This document shows, in pieces, positions 9,052 to 17,998 of a DNA stretch of 64,000 nucleotides. The translations under genes and the position numbers were made by a program. The notes under the pieces are model-generated. The model worked only from the letters and a program-made list of their open reading frames with translations, was not told the origin of the DNA and made no database searches. Source of the DNA: Pseudomonas sp. RIT-PI-r. Lineage in GTDB: Bacteria > Pseudomonadota > Gammaproteobacteria > Pseudomonadales > Pseudomonadaceae. The DNA is taken from positions 307,739-371,738 of the forward strand of contig NZ_LIGE01000018.1 in the NCBI RefSeq assembly GCF_001297015.1, read 5' to 3'. Each line of letters begins with the position of its first letter. The first letter of the stretch is position 1.

Positions 9052-9333
9052 TCAGCGCTTTTTTGCATTCTCATAAACGCTACTGCGCTCACGTTTACCG
9101 ACCGCTACGACTGAAACGACGACCCTCTCGTCAATGACCTGATAAACCAGACGATAGCCTGAAGCCTTCAATTTGATTTTGTAGCAATCAGGCATTCCAT
9201 GAAGTGCGTCAGCGGAGACTCTGGGCAGCTTCAATCTCTCACCCAGCTTCTTTTTGAATTGTTCTCGTAGTGTATGACCCAACTTGTTCCACTCTTTGTG
9301 AGCGGATGGCAAAAATTCGAGCTTATAGGTCAT
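9052..9333 (-). CDS. RelE/ParE-family toxin
   Basis: A 93-residue basic protein that starts MTYKLEFLPSAHKEWNKL, the usual beta-strand plus helix entry of RelE toxins. It goes on with FKKKLGERLKLPRVSADALHGMPDCYKIKLKASGYRLVYQV and ends VVSVVAVGKRERSSVYENAKKR. The core K/R-rich segments and the late R/Y residues (GYRLVYQV, RERSSVY) match RelE mRNA interferases, which cut mRNA on the ribosome. The start overlaps the antitoxin gene by 11 bp, as in relBE operons. A ParE gyrase-poison activity is less likely. Confidence 0.87.
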   Translation of the reverse strand: MTYKLEFLPSAHKEWNKLGHTLREQFKKKLGERLKLPRVSADALHGMPDCYKIKLKASGYRLVYQVIDERVVVSVVAVGKRERSSVYENAKKR

Positions 9334-9568
9334 CCAGGCTCACCGAAATTGGCGTCTCATGGCTGCGGGCGCGAACGATTTCAGCAAGCTCCAAATCATC
9401 AAGTCGCTCCATCATTGCTTCGTACACATCCGCTGGCACCATATAGCCCATAACGCGATTGTGGTTAAGAACAGCCACGGCACCGCCATGCGCACCGCTC
9501 AGCACAGCGGAAGGGTTTTTCTTTAATTCTGAGACACTGACAGCCATATCGGCCAGAACGTTTTGCAT
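9323..9568 (-). CDS. Phd/YefM-type antitoxin
   Basis: An 81-residue protein, MQNVLADMAVSVSELKKNPSAVL..., with the Phd/YefM DNA-binding N-terminus (SVSELKKNPSAVL and AVLNHNRVMGYMVPADVYEAMM) and an acidic C-terminal tail that would bind the toxin (LELAEIVRARSHETPISVSLDDL). I chose the ATG at 9568. A GAGG ribosome site lies at a suitable distance and is itself part of a 16-bp palindrome. A TTG five codons upstream (9583) is in frame but would place the start inside that palindrome. Confidence 0.85.
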   Translation of the reverse strand: MQNVLADMAVSVSELKKNPSAVLSGAHGGAVAVLNHNRVMGYMVPADVYEAMMERLDDLELAEIVRARSHETPISVSLDDL

Positions 9569-9575
9569 AATAAAA

Positions 9576-9591
9576 GACCTCAATTGAGGTC
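9576..9591. promoter_or_regulatory. Toxin-antitoxin operator overlapping the ribosome binding site
   Basis: GACCTCAATTGAGGTC is a perfect 16-bp palindrome starting 7 bases upstream of the antitoxin ATG. Its right half supplies the Shine-Dalgarno GAGG on the minus strand. Antitoxins of this class repress their own operon by binding such palindromes; here binding would also cover the translation start region. Confidence 0.65.
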
Positions 9592-9662
9592 GTGATTTTG
9601 GTCTATTTTTTGATCCTCAACAACCGTTCCACTCAATTGAATGACAAGAGGTTGGCTTTCAG

Positions 9663-9908
9663 TCAGCTCTCACGCCCCTTGCGCAACAACACATCCAACT
9701 GATCCACCACCTCCGCCCAATCGGCGTCATCCAGAATCTCGTCACGCAAGAACTGCGACTGGCTCTTCGTCCAGAAAAACGCATCCGCCAGGTGCAGCTC
9801 TGGCTTGAGCGGGGAATGGGTGGTGAGGAATTTGTCGATGTTGACCGGATCATCCGGAAGGCCGAGTTGTTTGAACAGGGATGGCAAGCTGTGCGTTGGG
9901 CTTTCCAT
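9663..9908 (-). CDS. DUF2789 family protein
   Basis: An 81-residue protein, MESPTHSLPSLFKQLGLPDDP..., that matches the small DUF2789 family common in Pseudomonas (helical, with the shared stretch LHLADAFFWTKSQSQFLRDEI and DDADWAEVVDQLDVLL). The function is unknown. The frame is open further upstream, but that part reads through a REP element (SRAGSLPQ...LWERACSR), so the ATG at 9908 is the sensible start. Confidence 0.85.
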   Translation of the reverse strand: MESPTHSLPSLFKQLGLPDDPVNIDKFLTTHSPLKPELHLADAFFWTKSQSQFLRDEILDDADWAEVVDQLDVLLRKGRES

Positions 9909-9946
9909 TGAGCAATTCCTTGATGAATGGGGTGTTTGGAAGATTA

Positions 9947-10011
9947 TTCGCGAGCAGGCTCGCTCCCACAGGGGAATGCGATCAACCTGTGGGAGCGAGC
10001 CTGCTCGCGAA
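9947..10011. repeat. Paired REP element, 'TCGCTCCCA' variant
   Basis: Inverted arms TTCGCGAGCAGGCTCGC... (from 9947) and ...GCGAGCCTGCTCGCGAA (to 10011), lying between the DUF2789 and YbaK genes. Confidence 0.92.
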
Positions 10012-10036
10012 GGCGTCAGTGCCTGCGCCACAAAAC

Positions 10037-10498
10037 CTAATCACTCAACTCCCGCACCTCGGCATGCGGCACCATCTTCAGAAACTCGGGCATGCTCATG
10101 TGCAGCAGATAATTGTGGTTGCCCGCCTCCAGGTAAATATCCTTCTGCCGCGTCAGCAGCGGGTCGATGACCATGTCGAGCCCGTAGGAATCGCCCAGCG
10201 GCGGCACCGCGCCGCGCTCGCAGTCGTCGAAGATGTGCGCCAGATTGCTTTCGCGGGTCAGTTGCCATTCGCCACTGAGGCGCACCTTGCTCAGGTCAAG
10301 GTGACGGCTGGCCGGCAGCACGGCCATCAGGTAGTGCCCGTGGTGGTCGTCGAGGATGATCGATTTGGCTACCCGCTCGGCGGGCACCCCGGCGACCCGT
10401 GCGGTTTCCAGGCTGCTGGACGAGTGTCGGTGGGCGACGATGTCGTATTCGCAGTGCGCCCGGTTCAGGCTGCTCTGCACCTTTCTTGCCATACGCAT
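10037..10498 (-). CDS. YbaK/ProX-type aminoacyl-tRNA deacylase
   Basis: A 153-residue single-domain YbaK fold protein (MRMARKVQSSLNRAHCEYDIVAHRHS...). Family features are HSSSSLETARVAGVPAERVAKSIIL with the conserved lysine, a core YLMAVLPASRHLDLSKV, and the loop GAVPPLGDSYGLDMVID, which matches the usual G-x-x-x-P-x-G motif. Such proteins hydrolyse mischarged tRNAs (for example Ala- or Cys-tRNAPro) in trans. The ATG at 10498 has a GAGGTG ribosome site 4 bases upstream; the longer open frame to 10624 has no support. The next gene on the right is divergent. Confidence 0.85.
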   Translation of the reverse strand: MRMARKVQSSLNRAHCEYDIVAHRHSSSSLETARVAGVPAERVAKSIILDDHHGHYLMAVLPASRHLDLSKVRLSGEWQLTRESNLAHIFDDCERGAVPPLGDSYGLDMVIDPLLTRQKDIYLEAGNHNYLLHMSMPEFLKMVPHAEVRELSD

Positions 10499-10673
10499 GA
10501 TGCACCTCGGTGTTGCGCTGAACGGTGATTGCCGTGTCTTTGAGTCTAGTTCGGCGGGTGTTTGGCGCAGGGAAATCCGCTCACCGGACATATCTGCACA
10601 TTGATCAAAATTCATACAGGACAACCCTCAACTAGACTGAAAGAACCAGCCCATGACGCTCGCGGAGGGTCAC

Positions 10674-11204
10674 GTGAACAGCCGATGTTGTGCGTTTGTC
10701 TTACTCCTGCTGATCAGCGGCTCAGCCCTCGCCGCCGACACCCCGTTGCCGCCGATGAGTCCGGCCGGTTTGTGGCTGATTACCTTGGGCATCGTCTTTC
10801 TGATCGCCGAAGCGGCGCTGCCCAACTACGGCGTTATCGGTCTGGGCGGCATCATCATGTTCGTCATCGGCGCGCTGATTCTGAGTAACGCCGAGTTGCC
10901 GGCGCCAATGATGATCGGTCTCGGTCTGATCAGCGCCCTGCTGTTGCTCGCGCTGGTAATTCGCGCCCTGAAAACCCGGCCGCGTCACGCCGTCAGTGGC
11001 GACGCCGGCCTGCTCGGCAGCGTGACCGCGATCACCACAGTGCAACCGGGCGATGCGCGTAACGGCTGGGTGCAACTGCAAGGTGAACGCTGGCAAGTGC
11101 TCAGTGCCACGCCGCTGCGCACCGGGCAACCGGTACGCGTGGTGGCGCGCAAGGGATTGTTGCTGCAAGTGGCCGCGACTGACGCGGCGCCACTCGGAGA
11201 GTGA
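10674..11204 (+). CDS. NfeD-like membrane protein (slipin partner)
   Basis: A protein of about 176 residues with a signal peptide ([15 protein letters not shown]), then helices ([40 protein letters not shown] and [17 protein letters not shown]) and a C-terminal OB-fold domain ([15 protein letters not shown]...[14 protein letters not shown]) ending [12 protein letters not shown]. It is the short NfeD form without the ClpP-like protease domain. I prefer the GTG at 10674 because GGAGGG lies just before it; an ATG at 10653 is possible. It ends 2 bases before the slipin ATG. NfeD and slipin (stomatin-like) genes are almost always paired and act in membrane microdomains or quality control. Confidence 0.87.
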   Translation: MNSRCCAFVLLLLISGSALAADTPLPPMSPAGLWLITLGIVFLIAEAALPNYGVIGLGGIIMFVIGALILSNAELPAPMMIGLGLISALLLLALVIRALKTRPRHAVSGDAGLLGSVTAITTVQPGDARNGWVQLQGERWQVLSATPLRTGQPVRVVARKGLLLQVAATDAAPLGE

Positions 11205-11206
11205 TC

Positions 11207-11965
11207 ATGGGTCTGCAAATCGGTTTTGTTGCGCTGCTGTTACTGGTCATTGCCCTCGCCGGCTCGACGTTTCGCATCCTGCGTGAATACGAGCGCGGCG
11301 TGGTGTTCCAGCTCGGCCGCTTTTGGCAGGTCAAAGGCCCCGGGCTGATCCTGTTGATTCCAGTGGTGCAGCAAATGGTTCGGGTCGACCTGCGCACCGT
11401 GGTGCTCGACGTGCCGCCGCAGGACGTAATCACCCGCGACAACGTCTCGGTCAAGGTCAACGCCGTGCTGTATTTCCGCGTACTTGATCCACAGAAGGCG
11501 ATTATTCAGGTCGAGGATTTTCTCTCGGCCACCAGTCAACTGGCCCAAACCACCTTGCGTGCAGTGCTCGGCAAACACGAACTGGATGAACTGCTGGCTG
11601 AACGTGAGCAGTTGAACATCGACATTCAGCAAGTGCTCGACGCGCAGACAGACGCCTGGGGCATCAAAGTCGCCAACGTCGAGATCAAGCATGTCGACCT
11701 CAACGAGTCGATGGTGCGAGCCATCGCCAAACAGGCTGAAGCCGAGCGCGAGCGGCGGGCCAAGGTGATCCACGCCGAGGGCGAGTTGCAGGCGTCGGAA
11801 AAACTCATGCAAGCCGCGGAAATGCTCGGCCGTCAGCCCGGGGCGATGCAGTTGCGCTATATGCAGACCTTGAGTTCGATCGCCGGCGACAAGAGTTCGA
11901 CGATTGTCTTTCCGTTGCCGATTGAATTGCTCAAGGGCATGGCGGATTTGTCGGGGAAATCCTGA
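11207..11965 (+). CDS. Slipin/SPFH (band 7) family protein
   Basis: A 252-residue stomatin-like protein. An N-terminal membrane helix ([18 protein letters not shown]) is followed by the SPFH domain with [43 protein letters not shown] and [20 protein letters not shown] coiled-coil region rich in A/E/R comes next ([22 protein letters not shown]), ending [14 protein letters not shown]. These proteins form oligomers on the inner face of the membrane and work with NfeD. The ATG at 11207 has GGAG 8 bases upstream at the end of nfeD; an in-frame GTG at 11201 is an alternative. Confidence 0.9.
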   Translation: MGLQIGFVALLLLVIALAGSTFRILREYERGVVFQLGRFWQVKGPGLILLIPVVQQMVRVDLRTVVLDVPPQDVITRDNVSVKVNAVLYFRVLDPQKAIIQVEDFLSATSQLAQTTLRAVLGKHELDELLAEREQLNIDIQQVLDAQTDAWGIKVANVEIKHVDLNESMVRAIAKQAEAERERRAKVIHAEGELQASEKLMQAAEMLGRQPGAMQLRYMQTLSSIAGDKSSTIVFPLPIELLKGMADLSGKS

Positions 11966-11970
11966 AGGTC

Positions 11971-12004
11971 AAAAGATCGCAGCCTGCGGCAACTCCTACA
12001 GGGG
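11971..12004. repeat. Single short intergenic repeat (partial)
   Basis: AAAAGATCGCAGCCTGCGGC followed by AACTCCTACAGGGG resembles a second class of short repeats common between genes in P. fluorescens. Only one arm is present. It lies between the convergent slipin and glycosyltransferase genes. Confidence 0.5.
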
Positions 12005-12010
12005 TTGGCG

Positions 12011-13591
12011 TTAGCCTGCGGGAGGGGTGGGGGTGAACAAGCGCGCCTTGAGTCCGCCCGCATGGACTTCGGCGCTGACCTGCCAGGTCGCGGGCAAGGG
12101 TGAGAATTCTTCCGGGCCGTCGAAGCTGCCGACCAGCCACACCCGGCCATTTCCCGGCAACTCAGCGAGGCTGTCCAGATAGACATCGCGCGTTACCAGT
12201 GTGCCGAAGCCGTACTCATTCGGCTGCGTCGGTTGGCCATCCGCCGTCGGTGGCGTGTAAAGGCGCACCTGCGCGCCGCTGCGGTCGTAGTAGACGTAGC
12301 TCAAGTACCAGAGCATGTCGCTGGTGACGATGCGATCACCCGGCAGAAAATGCCGGTTGACGTAACTCACCACTCGGTCCATTTGGTCGTTGCTGTCGAC
12401 CGTTGCATTGTTGTTCACACCCACCAGTTCCACACCGATCAGCGCCACCAGCAGCGCCAGTGCAACCAGTCGGGCGCGGCTGTACAAACGATCAATGGCC
12501 AGCGCCGCCAGCATCGGCAAACCGAGGGCGTACGCCGTCAGGTAGCGCTCGATGAAGACCGGGGTGATGAAAGACACCAGATACACCAGCAATAGCGGCA
12601 GTCCGGTGTACAACGCCAACAGAATACTGCCGCGCGACACACTGCGATCACGCATCACCGCGACAACCGTCAGCGCCAGCAATGCCAAGGGCAACGCGGC
12701 GAAAATCAGCAGCGGCAGCGTCTCGCCATCGTCCTGAATCAGCCACGACCAGATCATCGACGGCAGCGAACTCAATGTAACAGCAGGTTCCCAACCGACA
12801 TCGCCGCCGGCCTTGAGCTGTTCCATGTGCTGCATCAAGTCGAGCAGATTGGGCAGCCAAGGCAGGTACAGTACGACGATGGCCACGTTCGCCAGCCACC
12901 AGTTCCAGCGCTGGATATGCCGAAAGCGGTAACCGCGCTGTATGCGGATCGCGATCAGATAGAGCCAGTGACACAGCGCCGCGAGCACGGCGAAGTAGTG
13001 GGTGTAGAACGCCGCGCTCATCAACAGCGCGTAGTACAACAGAAAGCGATGGCGTTGCGGGCGCCGGATCCAGTAGACCAGCGCCAGGCTTGCGGCAATC
13101 AGAAGCGCTCCGAGCAGCGCGTACATGCGCACTTCCTGGCTGTAGCGCACCGCCGTCGGTAGCAGTGCGAGCAACAATCCGGCGATAAACGCGGCGCGTC
13201 GAGTGGCCAGGCAATCCACCAGCCACACACCCAGCCCGACCGCCGCAATGCCGGCCAGCGCACTGAGTGTGCGCACCGCGAGAATGCCGTCCCCGAACAG
13301 TTCGACCCAGCCATGCAGCAGCATGAAGTACAGCGGCGGATGCACATCGAATGCGGCGTGCTGCCAGATTTCACTCAGCGAATAGCGCGCCAGCAGCAGG
13401 CTGGAGCCTTCATCGCCCCAGATCGCCGCCGCCGTCAGGTCATAAAAACGCACGAACGCGGCCAGCGCGAGAATCGGCCACAGCCAGTGATTTTTTACCC
13501 AGCGCACCCAGCGCAGACTACCGAACCAGGAGCCGGGCGCGGCAAACGGGTCTTGCGTGTCGCCCATCGGCGTGACTCGATTGACCGCCAT
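12011..13591 (-). CDS. GT39/ArnT-like membrane glycosyltransferase
   Basis: A 526-residue multi-spanning protein. The N-terminal helix (WPILALAAFVRFYDL) leads to the acidic loop AIWGDEGSSLLLARYSLSEIWQ, which carries the catalytic-type Asp-Glu of GT-C/GT39 enzymes, and then DVHPPLYFMLLHGWVELFG. About eleven more hydrophobic segments follow, then a soluble periplasmic C-terminal domain (GDRIVTSDMLWYLSYVYYDRSGAQVRLYTPP). Such enzymes move sugars from polyprenyl-phosphate carriers to lipid or protein on the periplasmic side. The acceptor is not indicated by neighbours. The ATG at 13591 has AGGA just upstream; the GTG at 13609 is weaker. Confidence 0.82.
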   Translation of the reverse strand: MAVNRVTPMGDTQDPFAAPGSWFGSLRWVRWVKNHWLWPILALAAFVRFYDLTAAAIWGDEGSSLLLARYSLSEIWQHAAFDVHPPLYFMLLHGWVELFGDGILAVRTLSALAGIAAVGLGVWLVDCLATRRAAFIAGLLLALLPTAVRYSQEVRMYALLGALLIAASLALVYWIRRPQRHRFLLYYALLMSAAFYTHYFAVLAALCHWLYLIAIRIQRGYRFRHIQRWNWWLANVAIVVLYLPWLPNLLDLMQHMEQLKAGGDVGWEPAVTLSSLPSMIWSWLIQDDGETLPLLIFAALPLALLALTVVAVMRDRSVSRGSILLALYTGLPLLLVYLVSFITPVFIERYLTAYALGLPMLAALAIDRLYSRARLVALALLVALIGVELVGVNNNATVDSNDQMDRVVSYVNRHFLPGDRIVTSDMLWYLSYVYYDRSGAQVRLYTPPTADGQPTQPNEYGFGTLVTRDVYLDSLAELPGNGRVWLVGSFDGPEEFSPLPATWQVSAEVHAGGLKARLFTPTPPAG

Positions 13592-13646
13592 CGCTTCCTC
13601 TTGCCGCACCGCAGCGCCACGAGAGTATGACGCGCCAACCTGCCAA

Positions 13647-15254
13647 TCACTTTAGGTCAGCCACAGCAGAACCGTCGATGTCGGCAGGCGCTTTCACGAC
13701 ACCCGGCAACCCGGCGACGATTTTCTCTTGCGGATACACCGACTCCCACCCCCCGCCCAATGCCTTGTACAAACCGACCATCGCCAGCGAAACCCCGGTC
13801 GAACTCTCGACCCACTGTTCCTGCGTCGCCAGCAACGCGCCTTGCACAGTAAGAACGTTGACGAAATCGACCACGCCTTCGACGTATTGCTGTTGCGCGG
13901 TGCGCAAGGCGATCTGGTTCTGACGTACGGCTTCTGCAAGGCTGTCGCGGCGGCGCTGGCTGGCGTTGTAAGCGGTCAACTGATCGTCGATTTCATGCCA
14001 GGCGCGCAACACGGTCTGCTGGTAGGCGATGGCCGCTTCCTGCTGCTGGGCTTCGCGCAGTTGCAGCACGCAGCGCAGGCGTCCACCGTCGAACAGCGGC
14101 AAACTGAACTGCGGGCCGATGCCGAAGGCACGCGACCCCCACGAACCGAAATCGCTGAGTTGCATGGCTTGCGAACCGAGGTTGCCGGACAGGGTAATGC
14201 GCGGATAGAAATCGCCTTTGGCCACGCCGATATTGGCAGTAGCGGCGTGCAGGCGCGCTTCGGCCTGGCGGATGTCCGGGCGGCGTTCGGCCAGTTGCGA
14301 CGGCAGGCCGATGGCGACTTGCAGCGGCGACTGCGGCACGGCGGCGTCTGTGGATAACTCTTTGGCGAGGGCCTGTGGCGGTTCGCCCATCAGCAGGCTG
14401 ATCGCGTTGATCAGTTGCGACTGGCGTTGTTCCAGCGCCGGCAGACGCGATTCGATGGCGGCGACTTGCGCGGCGGCTTCGGCGACGTCCAGGTCAGTGG
14501 CAACGCCATCGGCCAGGCGCAGTTGCGAGAGTTTCAGGCTGTGCCGGGCGACGTCGAGGTTTTCTTCGGTGACCGCGCGAGTGTTCTGTACGCCGCGCAA
14601 CTGGATGTAGTTCTGCGCGGTGTCTGCCAATACCGCCAGCAACACACCGCGACGGTCGTTTTCAGCGACTTCGAGGTTGGCGTCGGCAGCTTCGGTTTCG
14701 CGGCGCACGCGACCCCAGAAATCCAGTTCCCATGAGGCGGAGAAACCGGCGTCCCACAGGTTGAAGGCGGAATCACCGTTGTGGCCGGATGGGTCGTTCA
14801 GGCCTTTGCCACTGTTGCGTTCGCGCGAGTAACTGCCGGTGGCCGCGGTGTTTGGATAGCGCTCAGCAGTGATGACCTGGCGGGCGGCGCGGCTTTGTTG
14901 CAGACGGCTGCTGGCCAGTTGCAAGTCGAGGTTGCTCTGCACCGCACGCTGAGTGAGCGCGGAGAGTTGCGCGTCGTGGAAGACCTCCCACCAGCGTTCG
15001 TTGAGGGGTTCGCTGACCGCTTGGCTGGGGGCGGACTTGGCGGGTTTGGCCCAGTCGGTGATTTGTGTGGCTTCGGGTTTCTGGAAGTCCGGGCCGACGG
15101 TGCAGGCGGCGAGACTCATTGTGAGCAAGGCACTCAGAGTGATTTGCTGCCACTGGCCTCTTCGCGAGCAGGCTCGCTCCCACCTGTTGGAATGCATTCT
15201 CCCTGTGGGAGCGAGCCTGCTCGCGAAGGCGTCGGTTCGATCAACACGGCTCAT
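13647..15254 (-). CDS. NodT-family outer-membrane lipoprotein of Emr-type pump, with REP-derived N-terminus
   Basis: A 535-residue outer-membrane factor. The lipoprotein signal is ITLSALLTMSLAAC, followed by TVGPDFQKPEATQ, and the two channel repeats are clear (RAVQSNLDLQLASSRLQQSR; RRPDIRQAEARLHAATA; GVAKGDFYPRITLSG). It is the third gene of the EmrB-EmrA-OMF operon and its ATG overlaps the emrA-like stop by 4 bp. Odd: about 30 residues between that ATG and the signal peptide (AFASRLAPTG...RWERACSRRG) are translation of a REP pair inserted in the 5' end. No ATG lies between the REP and the hydrophobic stretch except the M within LLTMSLAAC, which would be too late for a full signal peptide. 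Confidence 0.85.
   Translation of the reverse strand: MSRVDRTDAFASRLAPTGRMHSNRWERACSRRGQWQQITLSALLTMSLAACTVGPDFQKPEATQITDWAKPAKSAPSQAVSEPLNERWWEVFHDAQLSALTQRAVQSNLDLQLASSRLQQSRAARQVITAERYPNTAATGSYSRERNSGKGLNDPSGHNGDSAFNLWDAGFSASWELDFWGRVRRETEAADANLEVAENDRRGVLLAVLADTAQNYIQLRGVQNTRAVTEENLDVARHSLKLSQLRLADGVATDLDVAEAAAQVAAIESRLPALEQRQSQLINAISLLMGEPPQALAKELSTDAAVPQSPLQVAIGLPSQLAERRPDIRQAEARLHAATANIGVAKGDFYPRITLSGNLGSQAMQLSDFGSWGSRAFGIGPQFSLPLFDGGRLRCVLQLREAQQQEAAIAYQQTVLRAWHEIDDQLTAYNASQRRRDSLAEAVRQNQIALRTAQQQYVEGVVDFVNVLTVQGALLATQEQWVESSTGVSLAMVGLYKALGGGWESVYPQEKIVAGLPGVVKAPADIDGSAVADLK
15161..15227. repeat. Paired REP element inside the 5' coding end of the OMF gene
   Basis: Arms TTCGCGAGCAGGCTCGC... 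(from 15161) and ...GCGAGCCTGCTCGCGAA (to 15227). Unlike the other REP pairs in this window it lies inside an open reading frame and keeps it open. Confidence 0.92.
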
Positions 15255-16321
15255 CGCTGAGTCACCTCACGCACCGACGTCGCCGAACTGGCGGTATCAA
15301 TACTCGCCTCCACCGACATGCCCACGCGCAAGCGCTCGGCCAACGGCTGACCCGGTTCGAGCATGATCTTCACCGGAATCCGCTGCACCACCTTGGTGAA
15401 GTTGCCGGTGGCGTTATCCGGTTTGACTGCTGCGAAGGTCACTCCCGTGGCCGGCGCAATGCTCTCGACACGACCGGTCAGCGCTTCACCACCCAGGCTG
15501 TCGACGCGTACTTGCACCTCTTGCCCTGGCTGCACGTCGGTCAGTTGGGTCTCCTGGAAATTCGCCACCACATAGGCCTGCTTCAATGGCACCACCGCCA
15601 GCAGCTTGCTGCCCGGCGTCACATAGGCGCCGACGCGCACGGCCCGCTCGCCGATCATGCCGTCCTGCGGCGCGGTGATGCGGGTGTAGGAGAGCTCGAA
15701 ACTGGCGATTTCCAGCGCCGCTTGTGCGTGCTTCAAACTGCCTTCGGCAGCGTCACGCTGGGCGCTGAGGATATCGACTTGCTTGCGCTCCGCCGCCAGT
15801 TTCGCCGTGGTCGTGTCGAGATGAGCCGTGGCCTGATCGATGCGCGTGCGCGCCTGTTGCGCGTTCTGCACAGTCCCGGCACCGACGCCGGCCAAATGGT
15901 TGTAGCGATTCAGTTCTTGCTGGGCGAAGGCCATTTCCGCCTTGGCCGACACCACCGAGGCTTGCGCCTGAGCGATCACCGAGGTCTGCCGCTCCAGCGT
16001 TGCCTTGGCGTTTTGCAGTTGCGCCCGCGCCACCAGAGTTTGTGCATCCGCGGCTTCTGCCGAAGCACGCAGATCACGATCATCGATCAACGCCAGCAAC
16101 TGCCCGGCTTTGACCTGCTGGTTGTCTTCCACCAGCACTTCCTTGATGAAACCGGCCACACGCGGCACCACCAGGGTGTAGTCGGCGGAGACGAATGCGT
16201 CGTTGGTATTTTGCTGGGTACGTTTGCCAAACATACCGGGCAGCGCCAGGTACACCAGCACGCCGACAGCCAGCGCGGCCGCTACAGCCACCGCGAGTTT
16301 TTGCTTTGCTTGAGTCGTCAT
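15251..16321 (-). CDS. EmrA-like membrane fusion protein
   Basis: A 356-residue adaptor starting MTTQAKQKLAVAVAAALAVGVLVYLALPG (one membrane helix). A barrel-sandwich half follows (YTLVVPRVAGFIKEVLVEDNQQVKAGQLLALID), then a long alpha-hairpin of about 110 residues (ADAQTLVARAQLQNAKATLERQ to QAALEIASFELSYT), the return half RITAPQDGMIGERAVRVGAYVTPG and a beta-barrel with RIPVKIML. I chose the ATG at 16321 (AGAAGG ribosome site 5 bases upstream). An ATG at 16348 overlaps the EmrB stop (TGATG) and is also possible. It links the EmrB-like pump to the NodT channel encoded next. Confidence 0.87.
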   Translation of the reverse strand: MTTQAKQKLAVAVAAALAVGVLVYLALPGMFGKRTQQNTNDAFVSADYTLVVPRVAGFIKEVLVEDNQQVKAGQLLALIDDRDLRASAEAADAQTLVARAQLQNAKATLERQTSVIAQAQASVVSAKAEMAFAQQELNRYNHLAGVGAGTVQNAQQARTRIDQATAHLDTTTAKLAAERKQVDILSAQRDAAEGSLKHAQAALEIASFELSYTRITAPQDGMIGERAVRVGAYVTPGSKLLAVVPLKQAYVVANFQETQLTDVQPGQEVQVRVDSLGGEALTGRVESIAPATGVTFAAVKPDNATGNFTKVVQRIPVKIMLEPGQPLAERLRVGMSVEASIDTASSATSVREVTQR

Positions 16322-16347
16322 AAAAACCTTCTGTTTCAGTACAGCCA

Positions 16348-17886
16348 TCAGGTCGGTGCGCGCGGCGGATAAATCCGCGTCGGCAGCCAGAAAATCAGCA
16401 GGATCAACGCCACTGCGACGCCAGCCATGCACACGTAGAGATCGGAAGAAGTCAGCACCACGGCCTGTTCGTGCAGGCGATGGGCGAGGCCCGGATCGCT
16501 ACGATCGGCCAGCGGCGAATTGCCGAGGCTGTCGACCAACATGCTTGAGTGGAAATGCAGGCGCGACGTGGTAAGCGCCTCGATCACCCCGGTGGCGACC
16601 ACGGCCGACAGGCCTTTCACGGTGTTGAACCATGCCGATGCGAAGGGACCGTCCAGCGGTGTGATGCTGCCGGTCGAGAGCATCAACAGCGGCAGCACCG
16701 CCATCGGCTGACCAAAAATCTGCAGCCATTGCAGAACATAGAAGTCGTCGCGAATCCACTGCGAGGTCAGCTGCGATCCGCCCAGGCAGGACAGCGCCAA
16801 CATGCTCAAACCGATGCCGAGTACCCAGCGGCAATCGACCCAGCGCAGGTTGCACAGCGCGGCCACCAACGGCAGCGCAATCAGTTGCGGCAATGCGGCG
16901 ATGAGCATGATCGGCGCGGTCTGCACCGGGCGATAACCTTGCACCTGGGCCAGATAGCTCGACGGAATCAGCACCACCGCCAACAACACCACCAAAACGC
17001 CAGCCAGGGTCATCAGTGCGAACGAAAGGTTGCGGATACCGAGCATCTGCAATTTGAAAAACGGAATCGGCTGCGACCATTCGTTGATCAGAAACGCCAC
17101 CAGCAGCAGCGAGCCGGCGCCGAGCAATCCACAGATCAGGCTCGATTCGAACCAGTCCAGCCGATTGCCTTGCAGCAAACCGATCACCAACATGCAGATC
17201 GCCGGAAAGCCCAGCAGCAGACCTTTCCAGTTGAACGATTTGAGGCGTTCCAAACGCAGCGGGTCCTGCGGAATGCCCCACGCGACCATCGCCATGGCGA
17301 TCAGGCACGGCACGATGATCTGCCAGAACGTCCATTGCCAGCCGACGTATTCGGTCCATAAACCGGCCAGCGGCGTGCCGAGACCGGGGCCGAACGTTGC
17401 CGTCAGTGCATAACCGGCCAGACCATAGAGTTTGATGTTGGCCGGCAAAAAGCGCAGGGCGACGGTCATCAGCATCGGCGGCAACGCACCGCCGGCGAGG
17501 CCTTGCAGGATGCGCATCAGCAGCAGGCTTTCGTAATTGGGGGCGAACGGGCACAGCACGCCGAGCAGAGTGAACAGACCGATCGCGCAGAGGGTGAAGC
17601 GGCGCAGCGAGAAGGTCACCGAACACCACGGCGCGAAGGCCATGGCCGCAACCGAGGTGGCGGTGTAACTGGCGACCAGCCAGGTGCCTTCGTCGTAACC
17701 GATGCTCAGCGCGCCACGGATGTCGGCCAGGGCCACCTTGGTGACCATCTCGTTGAGGCCCGACACCAGCACCGCCAGCAGCACGCCGACCAGGCCAATG
17801 ATGATCCGCGCCCCGAACACCGGTGGCGTGGCCGCCTTCGCCGGGCTGGCCGCAGCGATGGGCGCTGCTGCCGTCAGGGATGTCAT
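16348..17886 (-). CDS. EmrB/QacA-type (DHA2) drug:H+ antiporter
   Basis: A 512-residue MFS transporter with about 14 helices. The first helix is followed by SGLNEMVTKVALADIRGALSIGYDEGTWLVASYTAT, typical of DHA2 proteins, and the motif-C region AGGALPPMLMTVALRFLP...GLAGYALTATFGPGLGTPLAGLWTEY is clear. It would export hydrophobic toxic compounds through the EmrA adaptor and outer-membrane channel encoded immediately downstream. The LysR gene lies upstream on the same strand, separated by a REP pair. Substrate unknown. Confidence 0.87.
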   Translation of the reverse strand: MTSLTAAAPIAAASPAKAATPPVFGARIIIGLVGVLLAVLVSGLNEMVTKVALADIRGALSIGYDEGTWLVASYTATSVAAMAFAPWCSVTFSLRRFTLCAIGLFTLLGVLCPFAPNYESLLLMRILQGLAGGALPPMLMTVALRFLPANIKLYGLAGYALTATFGPGLGTPLAGLWTEYVGWQWTFWQIIVPCLIAMAMVAWGIPQDPLRLERLKSFNWKGLLLGFPAICMLVIGLLQGNRLDWFESSLICGLLGAGSLLLVAFLINEWSQPIPFFKLQMLGIRNLSFALMTLAGVLVVLLAVVLIPSSYLAQVQGYRPVQTAPIMLIAALPQLIALPLVAALCNLRWVDCRWVLGIGLSMLALSCLGGSQLTSQWIRDDFYVLQWLQIFGQPMAVLPLLMLSTGSITPLDGPFASAWFNTVKGLSAVVATGVIEALTTSRLHFHSSMLVDSLGNSPLADRSDPGLAHRLHEQAVVLTSSDLYVCMAGVAVALILLIFWLPTRIYPPRAPT

Positions 17887-17998
17887 GAATTCACACTCCG
17901 GAGGGAAAAATACCGGAGCATCTTAGTCGGGCTTGGCAATGACGAAAATTGACTTATTGGCAGGTTATAAGTGCGCCAGACACAACAATGAACATCCC

